Positions 1 through 8,721 of a DNA stretch of 64,000 nt are shown here, in pieces. The position numbers and the translations under genes were made by a program. The notes beneath the pieces were generated by a model. That model was not told where the DNA came from and made no database searches. It worked only from the letters and a program-made list of their open reading frames with translations. The stretch comes from Dyadobacter frigoris (GTDB taxonomy: Bacteria > Bacteroidota > Bacteroidia > Cytophagales > Spirosomataceae): assembly GCF_005280585.1 (NCBI RefSeq), contig NZ_SZVO01000010.1, forward strand, positions 1-64,000. Reading direction: 5' to 3'. Every line of letters begins with the position of its first letter. Position 1 is the stretch's first letter.

Positions 1-2
1 CC

Positions 3-281
3 GATGGCTATTGGGGTTACAAAAAATTAAAAGAGGTAATTGCCAAACACAATGTCGTTATTGAGTCCGATAAAAAGAAAGCAGCAAAGCTGTTTCCGTG
101 GGTGAACCGAACCATTAGTAATGCCAAAAGAATGTTAAATGGGGTGCACCATAACTGTATAAATGCCAAATATGTTCAGAACTACCTCGACGAGTTTTGT
201 TATAAGTTTAACCGAAGATATTTTGGCGATAAACTTTCAGATAGACTAATGATAGCGGCAATGGAAAGCACTTGGTATTAA
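3..281 (+). pseudogene. IS1595-family (ISXO2-like) transposase, 3' part only
   Basis: An open frame enters from the left edge and stops at 279-281, giving about 92 C-terminal residues. It contains WGYKKLKEVI, then LFPWVNRTISNAKR, then YLDEFCYKFNRR close to the end. That ending is typical of the DDE/ISXO2-like transposase domain of IS1595-family elements, which catalyses cut-and-paste of the element. The N-terminal zinc ribbon and the first catalytic acidic residues lie outside the window, so I cannot tell whether the gene is intact or a remnant; it is entered here as incomplete. The right terminal inverted repeat probably lies just after the stop (about 281-300), but without the left end it cannot be confirmed. 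Confidence 0.75.
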
Positions 282-346
282 TACCGGATAGTCAAATAAA
301 TATAAGTTGTTCCCGTTTAGAATATTATCTTTTCAGACTCAGCATT

Positions 347-970
347 ATGATTTTTAAAACAAACTGTCCATTTACTTCAACCGCCTTTAAACAGCTCTTT
401 ATTGTATTAATCTGTTTTCTGACTGTTAATGCATATGGTCAGCAGTATAGAAATTATTCTGTAATCTGGCGGGGAAAAGAGGTCGGATTTTTAAAGGCAA
501 CGTCTCAATCCCAACCACAGGGACAATTTTATGCTACCGACAGCGAGATGAATATTAACATGTTGCTCACTTTCAAAATACAGTCTAACACGACAAACCT
601 TTTTTCCAACGCTCAGCTAAAAGATGCTCAGGTGCAGCGTTTTGTAAATAAAAAGAAGAAACTGGCCGCCACAACCCGCTTTACGGATAACCATTATGAA
701 CTAAAAAAAGATGATGACGATGTCGTAAAATTCAAGAGCAATATTCCTGCGACAGTGACCTGGCTTTACTTCAATGAACCGATTCAGAAAAGCGAGATTT
801 TTTCAGAAGTTTTCCAGACCTTTTTAAAATTCAAGGAAATTGCTGCATCTGTATATGAAACCACATTGCCTGATGGAGATATTATGACCTATACTTACAG
901 ATCAGGTGTATTGCAACGTGTAGAGATTGAGTCTGGCTATGGGGAATTCATTTTTAAGTTAAAAATTTAA
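347..970 (+). CDS. DUF6134 family secreted protein
   Basis: Protein of 207 aa with an N-terminal signal peptide (hydrophobic stretch about residues 14-28, likely cleavage after AYG near residue 31). It then shows the pattern of DUF6134 proteins of Bacteroidota: a YSVIWRGKEVGFLKA segment followed by beta-strand-rich sequence. The function of the family is unknown; it probably acts in the periplasm or outer envelope. The frame is open back to 272, inside the transposase gene, but the ATG at 347 puts the signal peptide near the start and removes that overlap. A terminator hairpin follows at 999-1023. It stands alone between an IS end and a small lipoprotein gene. The family call is from overall resemblance and is moderately sure. 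Confidence 0.6.
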   Translation: MIFKTNCPFTSTAFKQLFIVLICFLTVNAYGQQYRNYSVIWRGKEVGFLKATSQSQPQGQFYATDSEMNINMLLTFKIQSNTTNLFSNAQLKDAQVQRFVNKKKKLAATTRFTDNHYELKKDDDDVVKFKSNIPATVTWLYFNEPIQKSEIFSEVFQTFLKFKEIAASVYETTLPDGDIMTYTYRSGVLQRVEIESGYGEFIFKLKI

Positions 971-998
971 AAGATTTACATTCTTCTGTCTATCAATC

Positions 999-1023
999 GG
1001 TTGGGTCTAACCCAGCCTTTTTT
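999..1023 (+). terminator. Intrinsic terminator after the DUF6134 gene
   Basis: GGTTGGG (999-1005) pairs with CCCAGCC (1011-1017) with one G-T wobble and a 5-nt loop, followed by six T residues. It lies 29 bp after the stop codon at 970. Confidence 0.7.
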
Positions 1024-1168
1024 GTTTAAAACCAACTTAAATTTTAAGTAAATTATTTTTCTAAAAAAAAACAAAATCACTCAAAGAAGCGTTGTATAAG
1101 AACCACGAAATTATTCAATAAAGTAATGGAATGATTTTTTAATGGAAATAGTAAACCATCCAATCGTT

Positions 1169-1564
1169 ATGAAAAAATTACTATTAAGCCTTTTTGTTGG
1201 GATAGTATTTCTGCATCTCAGTTGTTCAAGAGACAAGGAGCTTAGCAATGATGTTGAAGCTAAAAGCCAGGTTCAGATAAGAATCAGGAATACGAGTTTA
1301 TTACCTTTTGAAAATATTGAAGTTAATACAAGTGGCGGAGTTAATGAATTTGGCACGGTTGCAGACAATCAATTATCTGATTATAAGACTTTTGATTTCG
1401 CTTATCGTTACAGTTTTGTTAAACTCAACATTAACGGCGAGCCGTACATTATTCAGCCGATAGACTACACCGGTGAACATAAGCTGGAAAGCGGCAAATA
1501 CACTTACGAGATCCACCTTGATCCTGAGAGCAACCAGATTTTCATGAATTTGGCAAATGATTGA
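1169..1564 (+). CDS. Small hypothetical lipoprotein
   Basis: Protein of 131 aa. The start at 1169 gives a classic lipoprotein signal: MKKLL, a hydrophobic core and the lipobox LHLSC with Cys19; the upstream in-frame ATG at 1142 would add nine residues before it. The mature part is short and beta-rich (IRIRNTSLLPFENIEV, FAYRYSFVKLNINGEPYIIQP). I recognise no named domain. The membrane anchor is well supported and the function is unknown. It sits alone on the plus strand, 44 bp before an open frame leading into the serine hydrolase. Confidence 0.65.
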   Translation: MKKLLLSLFVGIVFLHLSCSRDKELSNDVEAKSQVQIRIRNTSLLPFENIEVNTSGGVNEFGTVADNQLSDYKTFDFAYRYSFVKLNINGEPYIIQPIDYTGEHKLESGKYTYEIHLDPESNQIFMNLAND

Positions 1565-1655
1565 TATGAATTGAGAAATTTCTTCTGGTAAAAAGATTAC
1601 ACAACTTGTGGATTGGCTTATCTTCACGAAGAAATTTTTACTCAATTACTATCAC

Positions 1656-3224
1656 ATGAAAAAATTTTTCCTGGCCTTATCCCTGCTGCTTACACATTTG
1701 ACTTACAGTCAGCAAAAACTAAATTCAGAGATTGCACCTGCATCTTCTTATAAAACGTACCAGCCACCAATCTTTACGGATCCACAGCGGATTGCGAAAA
1801 TAAAAGCGGCAATACCAACGCTCGAAAAAATATATAAGGAATACGCCGGGAAAAATAATTATCCGGGTATGGCTTTTGGATTAGTTGTGGATGATCAGGT
1901 TTTATATTCCGGAGGTTACGGTTATACCGATGTCGCTAATAAAACAAAAGCTTCAGGGAAATCACTTTTCAGAATTGCGTCCATGAGCAAAAGCGTGACG
2001 ACAATGGCAATTCTAAAACTCCGCGACGAAGGCAAATTACGATTGGATGATCCCGCCTATTTATATATTCCGGAACTCAAATTGATGCCGCTGTTAACTT
2101 CGGATGCACCTGCTATTACTATAAGAAATCTTATGACGCACTCTGCTGGTTTTCCCGAAGACAATCCCTGGGGCGACCGCCAGCTTGATGGCAAAGACGA
2201 AGAACTTTTGGCTCTGATAAAAAGCGGAATTTCAGATTCTAACGTTCCGGGTGTACAATATGAATATAGCAATCTCGGTTTTGGAATGTTGGGAAAAATT
2301 ATTGGTAACATTACAAAGATGCCTTATCAGCAGTATATCAACGAAAATATTTTCAAACCACTGGGTATGGACCATACCATTTGGGAATATACCAAGGCTC
2401 CGGCAGATTTGCTTGCACATGGCTATCGCTGGGAAGAAGGTAAATGGAAAGAGGAAGTTTTGCTGCACGACGGTACGTATGGCGCGATGGGTGGAATATT
2501 GACTTCCATTGAAGATTTCGGAAAGTATATGGCTTTTCATTTGTCGGCTTGGCCGGCTAAGAACGATAAAGAAACCGGCCCGGTAAAAAGAAGTTCGGTC
2601 CGGGAAATGCAGCAGCCCTGGACCTTCAACAATCTGAACTCAAAATTTAAATATCCCAACGGAAGAGAATGTTCTTTGGTAAGCAGCTATGGCTACGGAC
2701 TAAGAACAAGCAGAGATTGTGAGGATCGCATTTTTACGGGACATACGGGAGGTTTGCCGGGTTTTGGAAGTCAATGGTGGATTATGCCTGAATATGGAAT
2801 CGGGGTGATTGCAAATGGAAACCTGACCTATGCCAGCATGAATAATGCCAATTTTGCCGTGATGGACACACTTATTTCATTGGCTGGTTTAAAGCCACGA
2901 GAGCTGCCGGTTTCTCCTGTTTTAAAATTACGTAAAGATCAAATTGTTAAGCTATTGCCCGACTGGTCTAATACAGAAACAAGTAAAATATTCGCAGTAA
3001 ATTTCTTTCCTGACCGCTCGGTTGAACTTAGAAAAAAAGCTTCGCAAGCATTATTTACTAAAATTGGTAAGGTAAAAAAAGTAACAGAACTGAAACCACA
3101 AAATCAACTTCGGGGAAATTTTCAGATTGAAGGCGAAAATGGTGTGATCGATATCTATTTTACCTTGACACCAGAAAATCCTGCGCTTATTCAGCAACTT
3201 GATGTAAAAGAGGTTTTAAAATGA
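1656..3224 (+). CDS. Serine hydrolase, beta-lactamase/penicillin-binding-protein family (class C type)
   Basis: Protein of 522 aa with a signal peptide (MKKFFLALSLLLTHLTYSQ). The three active-site motifs of the class C beta-lactamase/DD-peptidase/esterase fold are present: SMSK at residues 109-112 (nucleophile Ser109), YSN at 204-206, and HTGG at 363-366 followed by LPGFGSQW. About 100 residues after the catalytic domain form a C-terminal extension. It is exported and is probably a peptidase or esterase on peptidoglycan- or peptide-like substrates; sequence alone does not separate these from a true beta-lactamase. The start at 1656 is preferred to 1608 because it begins the signal peptide. 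It is followed after 3 bp by the DUF1801 gene, so the two are probably cotranscribed. Confidence 0.85.
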   Translation: MKKFFLALSLLLTHLTYSQQKLNSEIAPASSYKTYQPPIFTDPQRIAKIKAAIPTLEKIYKEYAGKNNYPGMAFGLVVDDQVLYSGGYGYTDVANKTKASGKSLFRIASMSKSVTTMAILKLRDEGKLRLDDPAYLYIPELKLMPLLTSDAPAITIRNLMTHSAGFPEDNPWGDRQLDGKDEELLALIKSGISDSNVPGVQYEYSNLGFGMLGKIIGNITKMPYQQYINENIFKPLGMDHTIWEYTKAPADLLAHGYRWEEGKWKEEVLLHDGTYGAMGGILTSIEDFGKYMAFHLSAWPAKNDKETGPVKRSSVREMQQPWTFNNLNSKFKYPNGRECSLVSSYGYGLRTSRDCEDRIFTGHTGGLPGFGSQWWIMPEYGIGVIANGNLTYASMNNANFAVMDTLISLAGLKPRELPVSPVLKLRKDQIVKLLPDWSNTETSKIFAVNFFPDRSVELRKKASQALFTKIGKVKKVTELKPQNQLRGNFQIEGENGVIDIYFTLTPENPALIQQLDVKEVLK

Positions 3225-3227
3225 CCT

Positions 3228-3593
3228 ATGAAAGAAATTGACAACTTTTATTTACAAAAAGAGGAGCCTGCCAAAAGCTGCCTGATGGCACTCCGGCAAA
3301 TTATCCTGGATAGAGATAGAAATATTTCGGAAGCCTGGAAATACAGGATGCCCTTTTTCTGCTATAAAGGAAAGATGTTTTGCTATCTCTGGGTTGAAAA
3401 GAAAACCGGCTTGCCTTATCTCGGCATTGTAGAAGGAAACAAAATCGCTCATCCCGGATTAATTCAGGATGAGCGATCACGTATGAAAATTATGCGTTTT
3501 GATCCGTCTGGTGATTTGCCGTTAGAAACAATTCATGACATTCTGGATTGCGCTATATCACTCTATACGAGCGGATTAATTAAACTAAAATAA
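3228..3593 (+). CDS. DUF1801 domain protein (YdhG-like)
   Basis: Protein of 121 aa without a signal peptide. It matches small DUF1801 proteins: an N-terminal helix with EPAKSCLMALRQII, then AWKYRMPFFCYKGKMFCYLW, where aromatic residues and a PFF/Y-type turn are typical. The biochemical function is not established. It starts 3 bp after the serine hydrolase stop, so the two probably share a transcript. Its stop at 3593 is only 3 bp from the stop of the convergent M61 peptidase gene, leaving no room for a separate terminator. Confidence 0.75.
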   Translation: MKEIDNFYLQKEEPAKSCLMALRQIILDRDRNISEAWKYRMPFFCYKGKMFCYLWVEKKTGLPYLGIVEGNKIAHPGLIQDERSRMKIMRFDPSGDLPLETIHDILDCAISLYTSGLIKLK

Positions 3594-3596
3594 TTA

Positions 3597-5417
3597 TCAC
3601 TTTACTTTACTCTCAATCCAACGTTTTCTTATTGCCAGTGCTCCGTCGCCCAAAGGCAAATCGGCTTTCTCATTTGGTACAACAATCAGTTTGGGATTTT
3701 CAGCAAGTTTGATCATGCCGAGGATCACATCTTTTCTATGAAGAAATTCCAGTTCTATCTCATCACCAGGTTTGTGAGCATCCAGAATAGCCTTGATATC
3801 AGCCTCTTTTTTCACCGATTTTCCATCAAGTTTCAGAATTTGGTCATCAATGTCAACTCCTCCTTTATACAATGGCGTTCCGATCGTTGTATTCGCTGAA
3901 ATAACTAATTCTGAATTTTCCTTATAGCGCACATTCCCAATCCACGCTTGTCCTTCAAATTGTTTTTTAAGAAAAAATCCTGCTTTTTGAAGCAGCGGAG
4001 CATAATCATATGATTCGTGACCGTAAATATATTTCCTGAAAAAACCAGCGGCGAAAGCCTTGTCACCGGTAACAGACTCCAAAACTGCCTGTAAATCAGG
4101 AATTACATAAACATTTTCCGTTTTCCCCAGTTTAAGCCAAACTGCCTTCATGTAATCATCCAAAGTTAATTTCCGATTCAGTAATTCCAGTTCCAGTGCA
4201 AGGGCAATAGATGCGCCGTAAGGATAGTAAGAAGTGTAGGTGTTTGGATAATTTGTTTTGTCAACCGCAACGCCTGCGTCCACAAAAACGGCCATACAAC
4301 TTGCATCCGCTGGTGATATACGTTTTGCGCCCGGTGTATTTTCCTTTGTATTGACCAAACCCGTCAATAACCCGTTTGCAAAATCTTCCACGGTAACAAA
4401 ATCTCCTCTTTTCAAAAGTAGCTCGCCATAATATTGAGTGAAACCCTCCGCAAACCACAATTCCCGGCTCATATTACTTTTTTCGTAATTGAATGGTTCC
4501 AGACTTTTTGGACGGATTCTTTCAACATTCCAGGCATGAAAAAATTCATGAGAGAAAACGCCAAGTAAATTATTGGATCCGTCAAATTGTGTGGGCAAGG
4601 CAATCATCGTACTATTTCTATGCTCCATGCCGTCGCCTTTCACATAAGGATTGATACTTGCCAGAAAAGTATATTTCCCATAGTCAAAAGCAGGAAATTC
4701 ACCATAAATGGCCTGAGCTTCCTGCGTTATTTTTTTGATTTTAGCAGCAAAAGTTGTTATTAGTGAATCATTTGAATCGACTTCCAAGGCTAATCTGAAC
4801 TCATACGATTTCTTGTCAGGATTTGTCAAATTCCAGCTTTTGATAACCAGGGATCCTATCTTTACCGGAGAATCCATAAAATACTGAAGATTCGGTGCGG
4901 TAAATACATTAACCTTTTCCGTCGGTTTTAACTGTGTCGCAAATGTCCATTTTTTTCCTTCCGGCAGATTGAAGGTAACGTCCATCGGAGCATTTTCAAG
5001 TTCTTTGACCCACATAAAAGCAGCCGGCATATTGAGCTGGATACTGTTTTGATCAACTCCTGCGTAAGTTCCGTCCGGATAATTGGCAAACAAAGTATAG
5101 CGTACTTTGGCAAAACCGTTGGAGGTATTAACCTGATAAACATCACCATCAACCCGAAGAACGGATAGAGGTTTACCGGCCTGATCAAATCCTTTGACAT
5201 CATAAACGTTTTTCCCGAATTCATGCGTTGCATATCTTCCTGGCGAAGAACGGCTCATCCGGAAAAGCAATTGATTCTGTGTTGCGCCAGTTACCGTAAC
5301 ATCAATCTGTGCCTCATGATGTGTGATGTTTGGGAAAGTGACATTATAACTGATTTTTTGGGCAGTGGCAGAATAAAAAGTAAAAAGGAGTGCAATAAAG
5401 CCAAGTGATCGATTCAT
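3597..5417 (-). CDS. M61 family metallopeptidase with PDZ domain
   Basis: Protein of 606 aa with a signal peptide (cleavage near residue 19, ATAQ). It is an M61 (glycyl aminopeptidase-like) zinc peptidase: GMEHRNST near 263-270, the zinc motif HEFFH at 290-294, and the third ligand in WFAEGFTQYYG (Glu324). The N-terminal 150 or so residues form the beta-sandwich domain of the family. The C-terminal part, about 470-570, is a PDZ domain with a VDIDDQILKLDGK segment. It is expected to trim peptides in the periplasm or envelope. It runs on the minus strand, back to back at the 3' end with the DUF1801 gene. Length and motif order are normal for the family. Confidence 0.9.
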   Translation of the reverse strand: MNRSLGFIALLFTFYSATAQKISYNVTFPNITHHEAQIDVTVTGATQNQLLFRMSRSSPGRYATHEFGKNVYDVKGFDQAGKPLSVLRVDGDVYQVNTSNGFAKVRYTLFANYPDGTYAGVDQNSIQLNMPAAFMWVKELENAPMDVTFNLPEGKKWTFATQLKPTEKVNVFTAPNLQYFMDSPVKIGSLVIKSWNLTNPDKKSYEFRLALEVDSNDSLITTFAAKIKKITQEAQAIYGEFPAFDYGKYTFLASINPYVKGDGMEHRNSTMIALPTQFDGSNNLLGVFSHEFFHAWNVERIRPKSLEPFNYEKSNMSRELWFAEGFTQYYGELLLKRGDFVTVEDFANGLLTGLVNTKENTPGAKRISPADASCMAVFVDAGVAVDKTNYPNTYTSYYPYGASIALALELELLNRKLTLDDYMKAVWLKLGKTENVYVIPDLQAVLESVTGDKAFAAGFFRKYIYGHESYDYAPLLQKAGFFLKKQFEGQAWIGNVRYKENSELVISANTTIGTPLYKGGVDIDDQILKLDGKSVKKEADIKAILDAHKPGDEIELEFLHRKDVILGMIKLAENPKLIVVPNEKADLPLGDGALAIRKRWIESKVK

Positions 5418-5490
5418 ATAATTGGGGTAAATGAATTTAAATATTACCCGAAGATCGAAAAAAAGGAGATTGAAACAACCTTAATGCCTC

Positions 5491-6216
5491 TTACAAGTAT
5501 AATTTAACCATTTCACGCCAATAGCGCGGACGGTGTGCTTCTTCATCCCAGATAAAAAAATCATGTGCCACTTTCAGATTTTTCAGAGCCGAACTTAACT
5601 CCTTGTTATTTTCCAAAAATGAATCCTCCTGCCCTATTACCAGAATGATTTCGAGTTTTTTCAGCCTCCTGAGAATCCTTTTGTCGGATAACATTCCAAT
5701 AAAACGGGTTGGCATATTGTAATAAATCGTATCACTGAAATAGCCATCGAAGAGATCTTTAAAAAAAGGAAGAGAAACGGTGAGGTCATAACGTGCACTC
5801 ATACCCACCACTTTTGTAAATAAAGAAGGGTGGCGAAATGCAATGTTTACTGCATGATAACCGCCCAGACTGCAACCTGCGGAGATCAACTTTTTTTCTG
5901 GATTTATCTTATTAATAAAAGGTATTACCTCTTTAAGAATATAATTCTCGTAGTCCAGATGTCTTAAAATCCTGTCTTCGGGTGAACCATCAGAATAAAA
6001 ACTTTCGTTGTCAATACTGTCAACACAGAAAACATGAAGTTCCCCTGCTTCTATTTTGGGACGCATTGCTTCAATTACCTTCCAGTTTTCAAAATCATAG
6101 AAACGTGCACTCCGTGTTGGAAAAAAAATGACGGGAACGCCACGACCTCCAAAAACCAAAATCTCCATTTCTTTGCCTAACATCGGGCTAAACCACTTAT
6201 GATAAGCTCTTTCCAT
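5491..6216 (-). CDS. Esterase, alpha/beta-hydrolase (esterase D-like)
   Basis: Protein of 241 aa without a signal peptide. It resembles cytoplasmic putative esterases (PF00756 type): MEILVFGGRGVPVIFFPT near the N-terminus, the nucleophile elbow GCSLGG at 114-119 (Ser116), and a late WDEEAHRPRYW segment that supplies the catalytic His. The substrate is unknown. It lies 36 bp downstream of the SGNH hydrolase gene on the same strand, suggesting one two-gene unit of small ester hydrolases, perhaps for acyl or acetyl groups on sugars (inference). Confidence 0.75.
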   Translation of the reverse strand: MERAYHKWFSPMLGKEMEILVFGGRGVPVIFFPTRSARFYDFENWKVIEAMRPKIEAGELHVFCVDSIDNESFYSDGSPEDRILRHLDYENYILKEVIPFINKINPEKKLISAGCSLGGYHAVNIAFRHPSLFTKVVGMSARYDLTVSLPFFKDLFDGYFSDTIYYNMPTRFIGMLSDKRILRRLKKLEIILVIGQEDSFLENNKELSSALKNLKVAHDFFIWDEEAHRPRYWREMVKLYL

Positions 6217-6252
6217 TACGTCCCCAAATTTTATTATGTTGAGTATTCTATT

Positions 6253-6843
6253 TTAAATAGCCAGTTGCCGCCTGATTTTTTCCTGCCAAGCAGAATATCC
6301 TTTGGGACTAAGATGCAGGCCATCTTCTTCAAAAAGGCTTGAATCAGGAAGTCCTTTTTCGTTTAACATCAGCGGAAAAATATCAATATAGTGCTGAAAA
6401 TTATCAGTTTCAGTTTCCGCTTTTACAAGCCGGTTTGTCTCAATAATCTGTCCAAGAATTCCCCATCGCTGAACACTTGGTTTGATGGAAATAAAATAAC
6501 AGGGGACACTTCCAAACTTATTACGGATTTGCCCGATTAATTGCCGATATGAAAGAAGCGCTTCTTCGGGGTGTCTTCCATCGCCAAGATCATTGTCTCC
6601 TGCATAAATAACAATCGTTTTAGCGGAAGTTAATGGCCCAATAATCCTGTCAAAAAACCAAACACAGGCCGCGAGGGTTGAACCACCAAAACCAAGATTA
6701 GCCGGTTTAAGATCTGCAAAATCCGCATATAAAGTTTCCCATAAAGTGATCGATGAGCTCCCGTAAAAAATCGTTTCCGGCTGGTAAGACAAACTTGATA
6801 ATTCCTTTTCGACTCTTAAAACTTCCTCTTCGTACCAATGCAT
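6253..6843 (-). CDS. SGNH/GDSL-type hydrolase
   Basis: Protein of 196 aa, cytoplasmic as read. The SGNH blocks are all visible: YGSSSITLW at 27-35 (nucleophile Ser in block I), GFGGSTLA at 51-58 (Gly, block II), AGDNDLGDG at 81-89 (Asn, block III) and DGLHLSPKGY at 174-183 (Asp and His, block V). The family contains lysophospholipases, acyl-esterases and carbohydrate esterases; the substrate cannot be told. It is the first gene of a two-gene minus-strand unit with the esterase at 5491-6216, probably read from the -7 box at 6939-6946. Confidence 0.85.
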   Translation of the reverse strand: MHWYEEEVLRVEKELSSLSYQPETIFYGSSSITLWETLYADFADLKPANLGFGGSTLAACVWFFDRIIGPLTSAKTIVIYAGDNDLGDGRHPEEALLSYRQLIGQIRNKFGSVPCYFISIKPSVQRWGILGQIIETNRLVKAETETDNFQHYIDIFPLMLNEKGLPDSSLFEEDGLHLSPKGYSAWQEKIRRQLAI

Positions 6844-7172
6844 AAATCCGGTAAACTTTTAATATATAAATCAGTGTGAAAAGTAAGACAACAACTGAGC
6901 CAGAAACTTTTATTTTAAGTCAATACTTGCCACATTACCAAAGATATGTTTTTGATATTAACTCCATGTTAAGTTTATCGAATTAATTCGGCAATAATTT
7001 TAAAAATATCGTTAAAAAATTTTACGCATCTGAGAAAATATTTAACATCTGATTTTGAATTGCTGAACAGCTGGTAACGATGTTGACCAAATTGCGCTTT
7101 TAATGAAATATTCCTTTTTTTGATAAAAAGTAAAAACCTGTAAATTTCCTTCCACCTGAAATCGTTAAAATT
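6844..7172. other. Divergent intergenic region, 329 bp
   Basis: An AT-rich gap between the divergently read SGNH hydrolase and GT39 genes. It holds one clear Bacteroidota-type -7 box on the minus strand (6939-6946). I found no clear matching box for the plus-strand gene, no hairpin and no small ORF worth calling. Confidence 0.5.
6939..6946 (-). promoter_or_regulatory. Candidate -7 promoter box (TATCTTTG) for the SGNH hydrolase unit
   Basis: Read on the minus strand the site is TATCTTTG, a perfect match to the Bacteroidota -7 consensus TAnnTTTG, 95 bp before the start at 6843. No good -33 TTG/TTTG is seen at the usual spacing, so support is partial. Confidence 0.4.
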
Positions 7173-8693
7173 TTGACAAAAAAAACACTTATTCTCTGCC
7201 TCTTTATAATCCTAAAATTTGTTCTCCAATATCTGGTCAGCGCTCCGGAATACGAACTGCACCGCGACGAGTTCCTGCATATTGATCAGGGCAAACATCT
7301 GGCCTGGGGTTATCTTTCGGTACCGCCTTTTACGTCCTGGGTATCTTATGTGATTTTACTTTTGGGCAATTCTGTATTCTGGATTAAGTTTTTCCCGGCA
7401 CTTTTTGGCATTTTGACTTTAGTCATTGTTTGGAAAACTATTGAAGAACTTGGAGGTAATTTGTTCGCACTTATTTTAGGTGCTACGGCGGTTACGTTTT
7501 CTGTGATTTTAAGAATAAATATGCTCTACCAGCCCAATTCGGCTGATATACTTTTCTGGACCTTACTCTATTTTTCTTTGTTGAAATATATCAATTCAGA
7601 TAATAGTAAATGGCTGTATGTGATGGGAATTGCACTGGGCTTGGGGCTTTTAAATAAATACAACATCATGTTTCTTGTGCTGGGATTGCTTCCGGCACTT
7701 GTATTGACAAGTCAGCGTAAAATATTCAAAAACAGACATTTGTATTTGGCGGCTGGTCTGGCAGTTTTGATTGTCTCTCCGAATTTAATCTGGCAATACC
7801 AGAATCATTTTCCGGTAATTCATCACATGAAATTGCTGACAAAAACGCAGCTTGTTAATGTAAACCGGGTGGATTTTATCAAAGAGCAGTTCCTGTTTTT
7901 TATGGGTTCCGTTTTCATTATTCTAGCTGCGTTCCTGTCATTTTTCACCCATGAACCATTCCGAAAATATCGGGTTTTCTTTTGGTCATTTGTTTTTACA
8001 TTATCACTTTTTGTTTATCTGAGAGCTAAGGGATATTATGCAATTGGCTTGTATCCAATATTTTTGGCTTTTGGTTCAGTTTATCTTGAAAGAATATTTA
8101 CAGCCAGACTTTTGTGGTTACGTTATGCTTCCATTCTATTTCTTCTACTTTTATTCCTGCCGATGTTACGAGTAGGATTTCCAGTAAAAAGCCCTTCCTA
8201 TATTGCCGCGCATCCGGAAGTATACAAAGCACTAGGCCTCCTGCGTTGGGAAGACGGGAAAGATCATGAATTGCCGCAGGATTATGCAGATATGCAGGGT
8301 TGGAAAGAGCTTGCGGAAAAAGTGGATGCAGATTATGAAAAAATCAGTGACAAAAAACATACACTTGTACTTTGTGATAATTATGGTCAGGCGGGAGCGA
8401 TTAATTTCTATTCAAAGTTTAAAAACATTCGAGCGGTAACGATGAACGCCGACTATATTGACTGGATTCCGCTTGATGAAGAAATTAAAAATATAATTCT
8501 CGTCCAGAATGCAGATGACGATGACAAGGAAAGAAAAAAGGAACAACCGCTTTTCCGGAAAATAGCGCTGACCGGTAAAATTGAAAATCAATATGCAAGA
8601 GAGCGGGGAACCAGCATATACATTTTACTTGACGCCAAAGTTTCTATCAATAAAATTCTGGAAGGCGATATTCGCGAAAATCGTTGGGATTGA
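7173..8693 (+). CDS. Glycosyltransferase family 39-like membrane protein (ArnT/PMT type)
   Basis: Protein of 506 aa with about ten hydrophobic segments over residues 5-350 and a soluble C-terminal domain. The first extracytoplasmic loop has HRDEFLHIDQGKHLAWGY, with the acidic pair (Asp-Glu) that is catalytic in GT39/ArnT-like enzymes using polyprenyl-phosphate sugars. It probably transfers a sugar to a lipid or protein on the periplasmic face; the acceptor is unknown. The frame has no ATG upstream (stop at 7131-7133), and the TTG at 7173 gives a natural membrane-protein N-terminus. It is first in a tight plus-strand run reaching lspA. Confidence 0.8.
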   Translation: MTKKTLILCLFIILKFVLQYLVSAPEYELHRDEFLHIDQGKHLAWGYLSVPPFTSWVSYVILLLGNSVFWIKFFPALFGILTLVIVWKTIEELGGNLFALILGATAVTFSVILRINMLYQPNSADILFWTLLYFSLLKYINSDNSKWLYVMGIALGLGLLNKYNIMFLVLGLLPALVLTSQRKIFKNRHLYLAAGLAVLIVSPNLIWQYQNHFPVIHHMKLLTKTQLVNVNRVDFIKEQFLFFMGSVFIILAAFLSFFTHEPFRKYRVFFWSFVFTLSLFVYLRAKGYYAIGLYPIFLAFGSVYLERIFTARLLWLRYASILFLLLLFLPMLRVGFPVKSPSYIAAHPEVYKALGLLRWEDGKDHELPQDYADMQGWKELAEKVDADYEKISDKKHTLVLCDNYGQAGAINFYSKFKNIRAVTMNADYIDWIPLDEEIKNIILVQNADDDDKERKKEQPLFRKIALTGKIENQYARERGTSIYILLDAKVSINKILEGDIRENRWD

Positions 8694-8721
8694 CATATCA
8701 ATTAAATTATTCAAACAAATC

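Noticed and set aside
1373..1645. 90-codon minus-strand ORF opposite the small lipoprotein
   Set aside because: It is antisense to the supported gene at 1169-1564 and has no protein features of its own.
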